Assembly: GCA_022844135.1 (NCBI GenBank) | Contig: JALHMG010000013.1 | Location: 42,227 to 106,226 of the forward strand | DNA length: 64,000 bases | Direction of reading: 5' to 3' | Source: Lysobacterales bacterium | GTDB lineage: Bacteria > Pseudomonadota > Gammaproteobacteria > Xanthomonadales > SZUA-5 | Shown here: positions 47,306-55,978 of the stretch, piece after piece | Numbering within the stretch: the stretch's first letter is position 1 | Layout: the number at the start of each line of letters is the position of its first letter | Notes under the pieces: generated by a model | What the model was told of the DNA's origin: nothing | The model's database searches: none | The model's input: only the letters and a program-made list of their open reading frames with translations | Program-made: the position numbers and the translations under genes

Positions 47306-48781
47306 ATGCTTGGAATGCCAACCGTGGCCTACACCGTGGCCCAGGCGCGCGAACTCGACCGGCTTGCCAGCGCCTCCTTCGGCATTCCCGAATACACGCT
47401 TATGCAACGTGCCGGACAGGCTGCTGCGTCTTTCATCCACCGGCACTTTCCGCTCGCGCAACGTATCGCGATCGCCTGCGGCCCTGGCAATAACGGCGGC
47501 GATGGCTACGTGCTCGCGCGCCTGCTGCAGGCCGCGCGGCGCGATGTGGTCGTGGTTGCCGCCGATGGCCGAACGCCACACAGCGGCCCCGCGCACGCAG
47601 CGTTCAGCGACTGGCGCGCAGCCGGTGGCGCGCTGGCGCCGTTTACGCATTTCGATGAATTCGATCTCGTGGTGGACGCACTGTATGGAATTGGACTGAC
47701 GCGCGCCCCGGACGGCATTTCGGCAGCCATGATCGAGGCCATCAATGCGCAAGTTTCGCCGGTACTCGCCCTCGACGTGCCCTCAGGCCTGGACGCAGAT
47801 GCAGGTTCAGCGCCCGGCCCGGCCGTGCGCGCCACGTTGACCTTGACCTTCATCGGCCTCAAGCGCGGAATGATTACCGGCGCGGGCGTGGAATTGTGCG
47901 GCGAAATCCATGTCGATACCCTGGACTTGCCTGTCGTGCTGTTTGCTTGTGTGCCGCCAACCGTACAAGTGCTTGACGACGCGCTCTTGCGCAAACACCT
48001 GCCGCGTCGCGCCCGCGATGCGCACAAGGGCCATTTCGGACATGTTTTGATCGTCGGCGGCGACGACGGCATGGGCGGCGCGGTGCGTCTTGCCGCCGAG
48101 GGCGCGCTGCGCGCAGGCGCCGGCCTCGTCAGCGTCGCGACGCGAGCAGCGCACGTCGCGCCGATCCTGGCCGCCCGCCCCGAAATCATGGTCCGCGGTG
48201 TGTCCGGACCTGCGGAGCTGGGACCACTCCTGGACCGCGCGTCTGTCGTCGTCGTTGGCCCGGGGCTGGGCCAGAGCACCTGGTCGCAACTGTTGCTCGG
48301 CGCGGCAACCGAACGCAATCTGCCGACGATCATGGACGCAGATGCGCTCAACGGTCTGGCCGATTCCGCCTGCGTGCTGCCCGAGCATGTGGTGATGACG
48401 CCGCACCCCGGCGAAGCGGCGCGGCTGCTGGAATCGACCAGCAGCGAGGTGCAGCGTCAGCGCTTCGATGCCGCCGACAAGCTCGCCGAGTTTTTCGCCT
48501 CGACCGTGGTGTTGAAAGGCGCCGGCACCATCGTGCGCGACAAGGCCGGCACCACTGTGTGCCCGATCGCCACGCCCGCACTGGCGACCGGCGGCAGCGG
48601 CGATGTACTGGCCGGCGTCATTGGTGGCTTGATGGCACAAGGCCTGCCGGCCGGCATCGCTGCGCGCTGTGCGGTGCATTTGCATGCCCAAGCCGGGCTG
48701 GCGGCAGGCGCCGACGGCGAACGCGGCACGCTCGCTGGCGATTTGCTGCTGAACATCAAGCGTCTGGCGAATCCGCGCTGA
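47306..48781 (+). CDS. nnrD: Bifunctional NAD(P)H-hydrate epimerase / ADP-dependent dehydratase
   Basis: A 491-residue repair enzyme for hydrated NAD(P)H. The epimerase domain (to about 210) has GPGNNGGDGYVLARLL and LALDVPSGLDAD. The dehydratase domain has HKGHFGHVLIVGGDDGMGGA, the MTPHPGEAARLL segment and the ribokinase-like ATGGSGDVLAGVIG anion hole. The start is ATG 47306, after GGAG at eight bases. An ORF opening at 47207 is not supported. The tsaE start overlaps its stop (TGATG). Confidence 0.94.
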   Translation: MLGMPTVAYTVAQARELDRLASASFGIPEYTLMQRAGQAAASFIHRHFPLAQRIAIACGPGNNGGDGYVLARLLQAARRDVVVVAADGRTPHSGPAHAAFSDWRAAGGALAPFTHFDEFDLVVDALYGIGLTRAPDGISAAMIEAINAQVSPVLALDVPSGLDADAGSAPGPAVRATLTLTFIGLKRGMITGAGVELCGEIHVDTLDLPVVLFACVPPTVQVLDDALLRKHLPRRARDAHKGHFGHVLIVGGDDGMGGAVRLAAEGALRAGAGLVSVATRAAHVAPILAARPEIMVRGVSGPAELGPLLDRASVVVVGPGLGQSTWSQLLLGAATERNLPTIMDADALNGLADSACVLPEHVVMTPHPGEAARLLESTSSEVQRQRFDAADKLAEFFASTVVLKGAGTIVRDKAGTTVCPIATPALATGGSGDVLAGVIGGLMAQGLPAGIAARCAVHLHAQAGLAAGADGERGTLAGDLLLNIKRLANPR

Positions 48782-49254
48782 TGCGAATCGAGCTTCCAGA
48801 CGCAGTTGCCACGCAGCGCCTCGGTGCCGCGCTGGCAGAGATCGTTGGCCCCGGCTGCATCGCGCTCTCGGGCGATCTCGGCGCCGGGAAAACCGAGCTG
48901 GCGCGCGCACTGATTCAAGGACTAGGCTACGCCGGCCGGGTCAAGAGCCCAACCTACACTCTGGTCGAGCCATACCCAACGCCGCGCCTTTTTGTCGCAC
49001 ATTGGGATCTTTATCGCATCGGGTCCGGCGATGAACTGGCGGCGCTCGGCATACGCGAACAACCTGCCAACGCGCTGATGCTGGTCGAGTGGCCGGAACG
49101 TGCCCATGACCAGATTTCGTCTGACCTGGACATTCGGATTGAGCACCACGAGAATGGGCGGATTGCAGATCTCCGCAGCCGAACGCCGGCCGGAGCGGCC
49201 TGGCTGAAGCGGCTCGCCGACAACGACGCGACGACAACGCTTAAGCGCGGGTAA
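48781..49254 (+). CDS. tsaE: tRNA threonylcarbamoyladenosine biosynthesis protein TsaE
   Basis: A 157-residue ATPase needed for t6A modification of ANN-reading tRNAs with TsaB/TsaD. Walker A is GDLGAGKTELARAL. SPTYTLVEPY, HWDLYRI and LVEWPER are family signatures. The order queG, nnrD, tsaE mirrors the E. coli yjeS-yjeF-yjeE cluster, though queG is divergent here. A frame that opens inside nnrD from 48559 is shadow. Confidence 0.96.
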   Translation: MRIELPDAVATQRLGAALAEIVGPGCIALSGDLGAGKTELARALIQGLGYAGRVKSPTYTLVEPYPTPRLFVAHWDLYRIGSGDELAALGIREQPANALMLVEWPERAHDQISSDLDIRIEHHENGRIADLRSRTPAGAAWLKRLADNDATTTLKRG

Positions 49255-49264
49255 TCTCGAAACC

Positions 49265-50107
49265 ATGACCACATGGCCAGCCTTGGCACTCATGATCGCT
49301 GCTCAGACTGGCGATCCCGCCGCGCTTTTTGTCGACCCGCAGCCGGTCGCTATCGAGGGTTATGGCGACGATGCGATGGAGCCTTTCATCAGCCGCGACG
49401 GTCGTTATCTGTTTTTCAACAGTCGCCCCGACGCGCCGAACACCGAACTGCATTACGCCGAGGCCGTCGATGGCCGATGGCGTCATCGTGGATTCGTTCA
49501 GGGCGTCAACACGCCAGCGCTCGATGCTGTCGCCAGTCTCGATCGAGCGCAAACCTTTTATTTCATCAGCACACGCAGCTACGAGCAGTCGCTGTCGACG
49601 GTGTATCGGGGCCGCTTCGATGCTGGCGTTGTCAGCGGCATCGAGTTGGTGCCGGGCATTTCATTGCTCACACCCGGCCAGGTGAATTTCGACATCGATA
49701 TCAGCAGCGACGGCGACTGGCTGTATTTCGTCGATTCGTTGATGACGCCATCTGGCCCGGTGACTGCCGACCTCAGCGTTGCGCGGCGACGCGGATCTGG
49801 ATTCCAGCGCGCGGAGCAAAGCGCGGCGCTGCTCGCCGCGATCAACACGGCCGACCTGGAGTATGCCCCGGCCGTCACCAGCGATGGCCTGACGCTGCTC
49901 TACACCAGAGCGATCCGTGTACCGCTGGATGTCGGCATTTACGCAGCGTTCCGAAAACGCCGCGACCTGCCGTTTTCGGCCGGTGTGCGATTGTCGGCAC
50001 TAACCGGATTCGTCGAAGCTGCGAGCTTCACGCCTGACGAAAACAGCATCTACTTCCACAAGCTCGATGGCGATCGCTTCGTGATCTATCGCGCCCGGCG
50101 ACCTTAA
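49265..50107 (+). CDS. PD40/TolB-like beta-propeller protein
   Basis: A 280-residue protein with repeated WD40-like PD40 motifs (AMEPFISRDGRYLFFNSRP, NFDIDISSDGDWLYFVDS, LEYAPAVTSDGLTLLYT, EAASFTPDENSIYFHKLD). Such propellers resemble the C-terminal half of TolB. The first residues (TTWPALALMIAAQ) are a weak leader and export is uncertain. It follows tsaE by 10 bases. In E. coli this position holds the amiB/mutL end of the cluster, so gene content differs. Confidence 0.78.
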   Translation: MTTWPALALMIAAQTGDPAALFVDPQPVAIEGYGDDAMEPFISRDGRYLFFNSRPDAPNTELHYAEAVDGRWRHRGFVQGVNTPALDAVASLDRAQTFYFISTRSYEQSLSTVYRGRFDAGVVSGIELVPGISLLTPGQVNFDIDISSDGDWLYFVDSLMTPSGPVTADLSVARRRGSGFQRAEQSAALLAAINTADLEYAPAVTSDGLTLLYTRAIRVPLDVGIYAAFRKRRDLPFSAGVRLSALTGFVEAASFTPDENSIYFHKLDGDRFVIYRARRP

Positions 50108-50338
50108 GCCATCCCGCCTGCTTAAGGTCCGTGCCGGATGCAGCGCTACACGCCCGGTCCTTGCCGCGAGCGGCCACAACAACAAATGCACCGAGGCGGT
50201 TTCGGCACCGCTCACACAAATCGCATCCGCTTGCACGACGTCAGGTTGGCGCCAATCTATAATCCGCAGTGCTGTCGAGGGCGCTTTAGTCGACAGAACT
50301 TGGCAGCATCAGGCGCTGCGTGATCCGTAGGAAGAGCG

Positions 50339-50668
50339 ATGAGCGCTTGGTGGACGTTGACTTTGCTGACCCTGTTGGCCTGTGCAGCCATGGCATGGCT
50401 CGCGCTGCGCGGTCTGGCGGAAAAAGCTACGCTGGTGGGCATGAAAGCTTGTCAGGCGCGCGGCGTGCAGTGGCTCGACAGCCATGTCGGCTTCGCGGGA
50501 TTGCGAATGCGCTGGCGCGACGGCCTGCAGTTCCTGGTCGATTTCCGGTTCGACGTCTCGCTGAGCGGCCAGGATCGGCACGGCGCTCGCATGCGCTATG
50601 TCAACGGCGATCTTGAGTGGATCAGTTTTCCGACCGCCGACGGCGGCAGTGAGTTGTGGACGCCTTAG
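50339..50668 (+). CDS. DUF3301 domain membrane protein
   Basis: A 109-residue protein. One N-terminal membrane segment (WWTLTLLTLLACAAMAWLAL) is followed by the KACQARGVQWLDSHVGFAGLRMR and FSVSLSG-like (here FDVSLSGQDRHGARM) blocks of DUF3301. The family is common in gammaproteobacteria and of unknown role. The 230 bases upstream hold no gene. The next gene converges. Confidence 0.8.
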   Translation: MSAWWTLTLLTLLACAAMAWLALRGLAEKATLVGMKACQARGVQWLDSHVGFAGLRMRWRDGLQFLVDFRFDVSLSGQDRHGARMRYVNGDLEWISFPTADGGSELWTP

Positions 50669-50670
50669 CG

Positions 50671-50766
50671 GGTTGTTGGTTGGTGATTGGTGGTTGTTGG
50701 CTCTCGAATCAATCAGTTGCGACTCCATTGACCAACAGCCACCGACCAAGAACCAAGAACCAACGA
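50671..50766. repeat. Imperfect inverted repeat between convergent genes
   Basis: The GT-rich arm at 50671-50701 (GTTGTTGGTT...GGTGGTTGTTGG) faces a CA-rich arm at 50730-50766. The reverse complement of the second arm begins GTCGTTGGTT and ends GGTGGCTGTTGG, so about 30 bases pair with few mismatches around a 28-base loop. The right arm contains two tandem AAGAACC units. It could act as a bidirectional terminator. Similar word patterns occur near 4995-5030 and 10477-10604. Confidence 0.6.
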
Positions 50767-50768
50767 CT

Positions 50769-51344
50769 TCACTCCCGCGACCACTTGTCTGCGGACTCCT
50801 CCGCGGCTTTGCGCGCAAGCGCCTCGCGGATCGCTCGCGCGCGCTCTTCGGCGGCGCGGCTGGCATGGATCAACCTCGCTCGTTCCAAGGTGCTGACAGC
50901 GAGCCAACGGTCGCGCGCATGCGCCAGCGCTTCGCCAGCGGGTCGCTGACCTAAACCTTGCAGCGTCAAACGCACCAGCTCCTCGCGGCGCTCGTCGTCG
51001 GCAACGATCTGCTGGGCGCTCAGGTGCGCCGCCAGTTCTTTGGTGCGCGCCAGCAGCAAATCGAGCAGCGCGCGCGGATCGTTCGGCCATTGCAGCTGCG
51101 GCATGGCCAGCAGCCAGCACATCAGTAAGGCCAAGCCCGGCTGCTCGCGCGGCGATGACGGGCTGGCGAGCGCCGCGAGTGCGCCGATCGGCACCTCGAT
51201 GCCGCGCGCGGCGAGCACATCGCGCGCCAAGGCATCGACATGCACCACACCCGCCGCACCGATCCGCGGCGCGGCGAGAAAGTCGGCTGGCGCATCGGCG
51301 AGGCGACGCGTCAGAAGCGGCAGTGGTGGGCCTTCGATGTCCAT
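50769..51344 (-). CDS. Unrecognised helical protein, third gene of the vWA/radical SAM operon
   Basis: A protein of about 191 residues with no recognised domain. The ATG at 51344 is used, but GTG at 51353, directly at the radical SAM stop, is possible. Leucine, alanine and arginine dominate, and predicted structure is almost all helix, with a charged C-terminal coil (ERARAIREALARKAAEESA). No signal peptide or membrane segment. Its placement right after the radical SAM gene marks it as a candidate partner or substrate. The function is unknown. Confidence 0.65.
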   Translation of the reverse strand: MDIEGPPLPLLTRRLADAPADFLAAPRIGAAGVVHVDALARDVLAARGIEVPIGALAALASPSSPREQPGLALLMCWLLAMPQLQWPNDPRALLDLLLARTKELAAHLSAQQIVADDERREELVRLTLQGLGQRPAGEALAHARDRWLAVSTLERARLIHASRAAEERARAIREALARKAAEESADKWSRE

Positions 51345-51353
51345 GCGCGCCAC

Positions 51354-52280
51354 TCAAGAAAACGCAAACTTACCTGCAAGCTGTGTACTCGGGCAATCCT
51401 CGCACGCGGCGCTGCGCCGCTCGCGTTGCGCAGTTGTCCAGTATTCGGCCAGCGCGCTGTGGCTTTCGAGCGCCTGCAACGGCAAACTGTACGAGTCGGC
51501 CGTGTAAGCGCAAGGCGCCATCCGGCCATACTCATCGATAAACACCAGATCGCGGCCCGGCGCGCAGTCTTTGATTGGCTGGGCGATACCGGCAGCCGCA
51601 TTGATCAGACGGCGCACGTAAGCGTCGGTGCCAATCAGCCGCGCGCCGGCGCGTTCGATCTCCTCGCGACAGTGCGGCAGCGCTGCGGCGAATGCCGTCA
51701 ACTGCGCCGGCAATAAGCCCTCGCGGGCGTGAAACTCGGGACGATCGCGACCGCCAAGCGCGTTGAAGGTGATCTCGTCGATGCCGGCCGCAGCCAGCGC
51801 TCGGCACAGCGCAGGAAAGGCGGCGATCGTGCTGCGCATCAGCACCACATTCGCACGCAGCAGCGTGTCGACGCGCTCACCCGCCAGCGCAGCGATGCCA
51901 TCGAGCACGCGCCGGCTGCCGCCCGACCAGCCGCGCAGCCGGTCGTGTCCGGCATCTGGCAAATCGAGGCTGATGGTCACTTCATCGAGCGACAACAGCA
52001 CTTCGCGCATCGTCGCAATGCGCGTGCCATTGGTCGTCAGGCTCACCCGCAAACCGCGCGATTTGGCATAAGCGCTGGCCTGCGCCAACGGCGGCCACAA
52101 GGTTGGCTCGCCACCCAGCCAGCTCAAATGCACCGGCGTCCCAAGCGCCGCGAGGCGATCGATGGTGTGCAACGCCGTGTCCTCTGACACTCGAACGCGC
52201 GGCAGGGGCAGGCGGCGATCGAACGCGCAAAAACCGCAGGCCAGATTGCAATGGGTGTCGATGCGCCACAGGACGATCAT
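51354..52280 (-). CDS. Radical SAM protein with a second cysteine cluster
   Basis: A 308-residue protein. The radical SAM motif CxxxCxxC is Cys11, Cys15, Cys18 (THCNLACGFC). GGEP at 56-59 and the SLTTNGT segment bind SAM. Four cysteines lie in the C-terminal part (Cys239, Cys257, Cys293, Cys296), as in SPASM or twitch domains that hold an auxiliary iron-sulfur cluster. Such enzymes modify peptides or proteins. No RiPP precursor gene was recognised nearby. It overlaps the vWA protein gene by ATGA. Confidence 0.88.
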   Translation of the reverse strand: MIVLWRIDTHCNLACGFCAFDRRLPLPRVRVSEDTALHTIDRLAALGTPVHLSWLGGEPTLWPPLAQASAYAKSRGLRVSLTTNGTRIATMREVLLSLDEVTISLDLPDAGHDRLRGWSGGSRRVLDGIAALAGERVDTLLRANVVLMRSTIAAFPALCRALAAAGIDEITFNALGGRDRPEFHAREGLLPAQLTAFAAALPHCREEIERAGARLIGTDAYVRRLINAAAGIAQPIKDCAPGRDLVFIDEYGRMAPCAYTADSYSLPLQALESHSALAEYWTTAQRERRSAACEDCPSTQLAGKFAFS

Positions 52281-54046
52281 GACTGCGACTGCGCCTGCGA
52301 CCGCGCTGCGTCGGTCGGTTGATAGTGCCGCCGCGCAAATTCGCGCGCGAAGGCCAACAAGTCCTCAAGACTCGCAACGGCGGCGACGAGCCAGCCCTGC
52401 TCATCGCGCGCACGCCTGATCCATTTGAGCGCATCCCAGTCGAGCTTCTCCCACCCATCCGGCAAGTTCAGCGCCAGCGTTCCGCCGCCGCCGGCATCGA
52501 TCAGCGCCTGGCGGCAAATCGCCAGCCCGCTCGTCCCCTTTTCGTCGGGGCTGTCGAACATCGTCGAGGCGCCGTCGTCCGAGACCACCAGAATGTGCGT
52601 GGGTCGTTGTTGCTTCTTGCGGCCGGCGTGCAAATCGCGCAACAAGGGCAACGGAAACTGGGTGCCGCCGCCGTAGTAGCCCACCAGCACGCGCAGGCAC
52701 TCGCGGGCGTCGCGCACGAAACCATCGGTGCTGGTCACGCTTTTCTTGTCGCTCCAGAGATGCACCGCCACCCGTGCTCCGGCGCGGATGGCGGACAGGC
52801 AAATCACCGCGCCGGCAAGTGCCGGCCAGGAGATGCCAATGCGTGGATCTGGCATCGATCCTGAGCTGTCGACGTACAAATCAAGGTCCATCGGTTGCGC
52901 GCTGAACTGATGGCCTTGCACCGTGCCAAAAACGCGCTTGACGGTGGTCAGGCCCGGAATCGGCGTGGGCGATTTGAGCAGCGATTCGCGCCAGTCGATG
53001 TCGCTGATCGGATCGCCCATCTCCCATGGCTCGGTACCCTCCAACAGCGGTTCGACCGACTCCGGCAGCCTTTTGACGGGGAAAGGCACCAGATAGGGTC
53101 GAGCGCGCTCTTCGTAGTAGCGAATCGCAATTTGCTCGGGCGACAGCTTCAATCCGGCAAGGCGAAGGATTTCGCCGTAATCGTATGGCGTGCGCAGTTG
53201 GCCGCGACCGGCGGGCTGCGCGACGCTGCTGGCCGCCGCGTCGCCGCTCTGATCGCCGCGTACGCCCGACAGCTCCTCATCGAATGCCGGATGGACAATG
53301 CCATCCAGCTCTCCCGCATCGATCTCGGTGAGGCCTTCAGGTTCTCCGCCCTGCCCCGCGTCGCGGGTGTCGTGCCAGTCGAACATGGTCGCGGCGTCCT
53401 TGGATTCGAGCAAATAGGCGAGCGCCAACGTGCCATACCGCCCCACGCCGTCCAGCCAGTGCTGGCTGTAGTGGCGAACCAGCCGCGCTGCGAGGCGGGC
53501 ATCGCCCTCCAGCGTCGCGTGCGCGACCGGCGCCACCAGATCGCCGCTGCTCAACGACCACAACAGCTCATAGGTGCGTTGATAGAACTGCCACAACGTG
53601 CTGACCGGCGCCGACCGATGCGCCAGCTGGCGCATCAGTTCGGACATCCGCAGACCGGCGCTGCGCTGCAAGCGGTCGTTGATGAGCAGATCGGTGTACA
53701 GATTGCACACCATCGGCGCCTGACCCTCCAGCGTCGGCAGCGCGCGACGCATGCGCGCCAGCGAGCGCGCGTGCTCGGTGACCGAGGCCGGCGCATACAC
53801 GTGATGGCCAATCTCGTGCGCCAGGATTTCTACGGCGTAATCGCCGATGCCGAGCCGCTGGATTCCCTCCAGATCGATCACCACCGTTTGGTCGGCAAGC
53901 CGGATCATCGCAAAGCTGCCGGTCAACCCTTCGCGAGCGGCATCGATTCGATAAGTGCAAAGGCGCGGGAACTTAAGTCGGGTGTAACGAGACCAGGCAT
54001 TCAGCGCAGCCGGCCAGGCTTCAGTCCATGCCTGAATGATGCTCAT
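52277..54046 (-). CDS. Metallopeptidase-vWA fusion protein (DUF2201-like)
   Basis: A 589-residue protein with two recognisable parts. Near the N-terminus is a zinc-protease motif HEIGH (His77, Glu78, His81) and a later NLYTDLLINDRL helix with Asp119 as possible third ligand, as in the DUF2201 putative metallopeptidase domain. The C-terminal half is a vWA domain with a complete MIDAS: DxSxS at Asp393-Ser397, Thr462 and Asp490. The middle (230-290) is an acidic, Gly-rich linker. MoxR-type ATPases usually accompany such proteins but none is adjacent here. It is the first gene of the three-gene operon and divergent from the sigma gene. Confidence 0.82.
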   Translation of the reverse strand: MSIIQAWTEAWPAALNAWSRYTRLKFPRLCTYRIDAAREGLTGSFAMIRLADQTVVIDLEGIQRLGIGDYAVEILAHEIGHHVYAPASVTEHARSLARMRRALPTLEGQAPMVCNLYTDLLINDRLQRSAGLRMSELMRQLAHRSAPVSTLWQFYQRTYELLWSLSSGDLVAPVAHATLEGDARLAARLVRHYSQHWLDGVGRYGTLALAYLLESKDAATMFDWHDTRDAGQGGEPEGLTEIDAGELDGIVHPAFDEELSGVRGDQSGDAAASSVAQPAGRGQLRTPYDYGEILRLAGLKLSPEQIAIRYYEERARPYLVPFPVKRLPESVEPLLEGTEPWEMGDPISDIDWRESLLKSPTPIPGLTTVKRVFGTVQGHQFSAQPMDLDLYVDSSGSMPDPRIGISWPALAGAVICLSAIRAGARVAVHLWSDKKSVTSTDGFVRDARECLRVLVGYYGGGTQFPLPLLRDLHAGRKKQQRPTHILVVSDDGASTMFDSPDEKGTSGLAICRQALIDAGGGGTLALNLPDGWEKLDWDALKWIRRARDEQGWLVAAVASLEDLLAFAREFARRHYQPTDAARSQAQSQS

Positions 54047-54175
54047 GGCCCGAGCTTCCCTGCCCCGCGACGGGTGTCATGCCTCAGGCCTGCGATTGGA
54101 AGCATTGCTCGACTCAAGATTCTTTTAGCGCATTGTAGAGAAGTAGAATTTCGTTCCTGCCCCGCCGAGATTTGC

Positions 54176-54748
54176 ATGATCACAGACTTGCTGCAGCGTT
54201 GGCGCGCTGGCGACCGCTCCGTGGAAGCGGCGTTGATGGACCTCGCGTACCCGACACTGGTTGAGCTGGCGCGCGCTCAGGCGCGCCGCAATGGCGGCGC
54301 TTTGACGCTGCGGAGCACGGAATTGGCGCACGAAGCCTATGAGCGCCTCGCCGAGCAGCAAGGCGTCAACTGGCAAAGTCGCGAGCACTTCTTCGCGATC
54401 GCCGCCACGGTGATCCGTCGTGTCGTCGTCGATTACCTGCGAATGCGCGGTCGCGACAAGCGCGGCGGGCGCATTCCTTTTGTCCGGCTCGATGAAATCA
54501 CCGAGCGCGAGCAACCTACGATCGACGAATCCGTGGACTGGATCGCCGTCGATCAGGCGCTTGCCGAATTCGAGGCGGTCGATCCGGTGGCCGCACGCGT
54601 GGTTGAGTTGAAGTTCTTCTCTGGCCTCAATACCGAAGAAATCGCCTTGGCGATGGGCAGCTCGGTGGCAACCGTAGGCCGCCAATGGCGCTTCGCGCGC
54701 GCCTGGCTCGGTCATCGACTCGGCGCCGATACCGAAGGTCAAAGCTGA
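54176..54748 (+). CDS. ECF-type RNA polymerase sigma factor (TIGR02999-like)
   Basis: A 190-residue sigma-70 family factor. Region 2 is seen in ALTLRSTELAHEAYERLAEQ and HFFAIAATVIRRVVVDYLR, and region 4 in VELKFFSGLNTEEIALAMGSSVATVGRQWRFARAWL. This group is normally encoded directly before a Ser/Thr kinase with TPR repeats, which regulates it. Here the next gene is a broken kinase. The start at ATG 54176 fits the domain. An open frame extends far upstream antisense to the vWA gene but is shadow. Confidence 0.92.
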   Translation: MITDLLQRWRAGDRSVEAALMDLAYPTLVELARAQARRNGGALTLRSTELAHEAYERLAEQQGVNWQSREHFFAIAATVIRRVVVDYLRMRGRDKRGGRIPFVRLDEITEREQPTIDESVDWIAVDQALAEFEAVDPVAARVVELKFFSGLNTEEIALAMGSSVATVGRQWRFARAWLGHRLGADTEGQS

Positions 54749-55148
54749 TGAGTCTGATGGAGCGATTCGAGGCAGCGCTGGCGCTGCCGCCGGGCGAGCG
54801 CGCCGCCTTCCTGGCCAGCCTGCCGGACGACGCCCAACGCGCCCAACTGGCGGCGTTGTTGCGCGTCGATGCCCGGCTCGACGGCATGGACAGCGTGACG
54901 CCGCGGATCGATATCGGCCAATGGGCGGCAGCGCTTTCGGCGCGGCGATTCGACCCGGCGACATGATCGGCCCGTTCCGCGTTTGCGAGCCGCTCGGCCA
55001 GGGTGGCATGGGCGTGGTGTTCCGCGGCGAGCGCGATGAGCCACGGCAACAAGTGGCGATCAAGATCGTGCGGCGCGGCGAGTACGATGCCTTGTATCGG
55101 CAGCGATTCGATATCGAGCGCAAGGCCCTCGCGGCGCTCGACCATCCC
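54748..55148 (+). pseudogene. Broken serine/threonine kinase gene (5' fragment)
   Basis: The sigma factor stop overlaps a start (ATG 54748) for the N-terminal region usual in sigma-coupled kinases (MERFEAALALPPGERAAFLA). That frame stops at 54966. The kinase domain proper continues in another frame from 54963 (IGPFRVCEPLGQGGMGVVFRG, QQVAIKIVRRG) and ends abruptly after ALAALDHP. So a frameshift near 54900-54963 and loss of everything after the first lobe are both visible: no HRD or DFG motif remains. The sigma factor has therefore lost its usual partner, or the frameshifted part is expressed as two short peptides. Confidence 0.82.
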
Positions 55149-55370
55149 TATCTCGCCGGCAGCCAGATCGCAACCATCGATCACGCCTGGCCATCGAACG
55201 CCGTCACCGCTGTGAAGTATCACCACACCGATGCCCTCGGCAGCCCGATCGCTGTCACGAACACTGCTGGACTCGTGATCGAGCGCAACAACTATGAGCC
55301 ATGGGGCGCCGTGATCGGCCAACCCAGCTTCGCGAAGCTGCAGTACTTTCAACCCAATTTGCCGCCTTGA
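55149..55370 (+). pseudogene. RHS/YD-repeat protein fragment fused to the kinase remnant
   Basis: Reading straight on from the kinase remnant, the frame changes family: YLAGSQIATIDHAW and KYHHTDALGSPIAVTNTAG, then VIERNNYEPWGAVIGQPS. The H-T-D-A-L-G-S-P and Y-x-P-W-G patterns are the core signature of RHS/YD-repeat polymorphic-toxin proteins. About 60 residues of core are present and no toxin tip. The frame ends in unrelated AKLQYFQPNLPP. A deletion or recombination joined the two genes near 55146-55152. A perfect palindrome AGCTTCGCGAAGCT (55326-55339) lies at the other edge of the RHS homology. Confidence 0.8.
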
Positions 55371-55687
55371 AGTAGCTTGAGGTGGTAACAAGCGGTGCCT
55401 CGCGCTGCGAGGCACCGCGCTCGTCAGCTTCGCCCAGTGCCTTCAACCCTCTGCGCACTCGCTGCGCTACCCACCCTCGGCTTCGCCAACTGCAACACTG
55501 CGTTCACCAAACGGGAGAGCATCGATAGCGAAACGCGACACGCAGCGTTTCTGGGCGCGGATGTCGACGCTCGGGCGCCGGCATGAGTCTTCCGAACTGC
55601 GCAGCGATCGAGCGCGCGCACCGTTCCAATCCGCTTTCGAAGGGCATAGCCTTCACTGCAACTTCTTCATGCCGTCCAGAGCAAACG
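55371..55687. other. 317-base gap with a perfect hairpin
   Basis: After the RHS remnant there is a 12-bp perfect stem GCGGTGCCTCGC / GCGAGGCACCGC with a three-base loop (55392-55418), not followed by T's. The rest contains no recognised gene. Repeated words such as TTCGCC and CTGCG suggest a degenerate repeat region, in keeping with the rearrangement next to it. Confidence 0.55.
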
Positions 55688-55978
55688 ATGAAAACTGAAC
55701 GCCTATTTTTCCTATGCGCGCTAAGCACGATGTGCGTACCCCTTCACGCAGCGTTACCGCCGCAGTACCAGAACGCCAAAGACCTGGACGTCATGGTGGC
55801 GTTTATCAAGCAGCATGAACGGGTCGCGATGTCGTTGCGCTCAATCGATATGAGAGCCTATGTGGTCCACTTTGGCGACGATTGCACCGTGCAATTTGAG
55901 CGCGCGCCGTCGAAGAGCACAATGCCCGGGGCGGCACCGGATCTGATTTTCGAAAGTGCGAGTTGCCCAGTCCAATAG
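55688..55978 (+). CDS. Small secreted hypothetical protein
   Basis: A 96-residue protein. The start at ATG 55688 gives a signal peptide (KTERLFFLCALSTMCVPLHA, cut near 21). The mature part has two cysteines (DDCTVQF and ESASCPVQ), possibly one disulfide, and a SIDMRAYVVHFGDDCTVQFER strand pattern. Small exported proteins of this type recur in Xanthomonad-like genomes. No function is known. An upstream frame from 55583 would mask the signal. Confidence 0.65.
   Translation: MKTERLFFLCALSTMCVPLHAALPPQYQNAKDLDVMVAFIKQHERVAMSLRSIDMRAYVVHFGDDCTVQFERAPSKSTMPGAAPDLIFESASCPVQ

Noticed and set aside
52895..54175. Upstream extension of the sigma factor frame
   Set aside because: Antisense to the vWA protein. 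The sigma domain begins at the ATG at 54176, so the extension is not coding.
55392..55418. Hairpin next to TAACAAGCGG considered as an integron attC site
   Set aside because: There is no matching GTTRRRY end at the usual distance, no integrase gene and no cassette array. Kept only as a hairpin.
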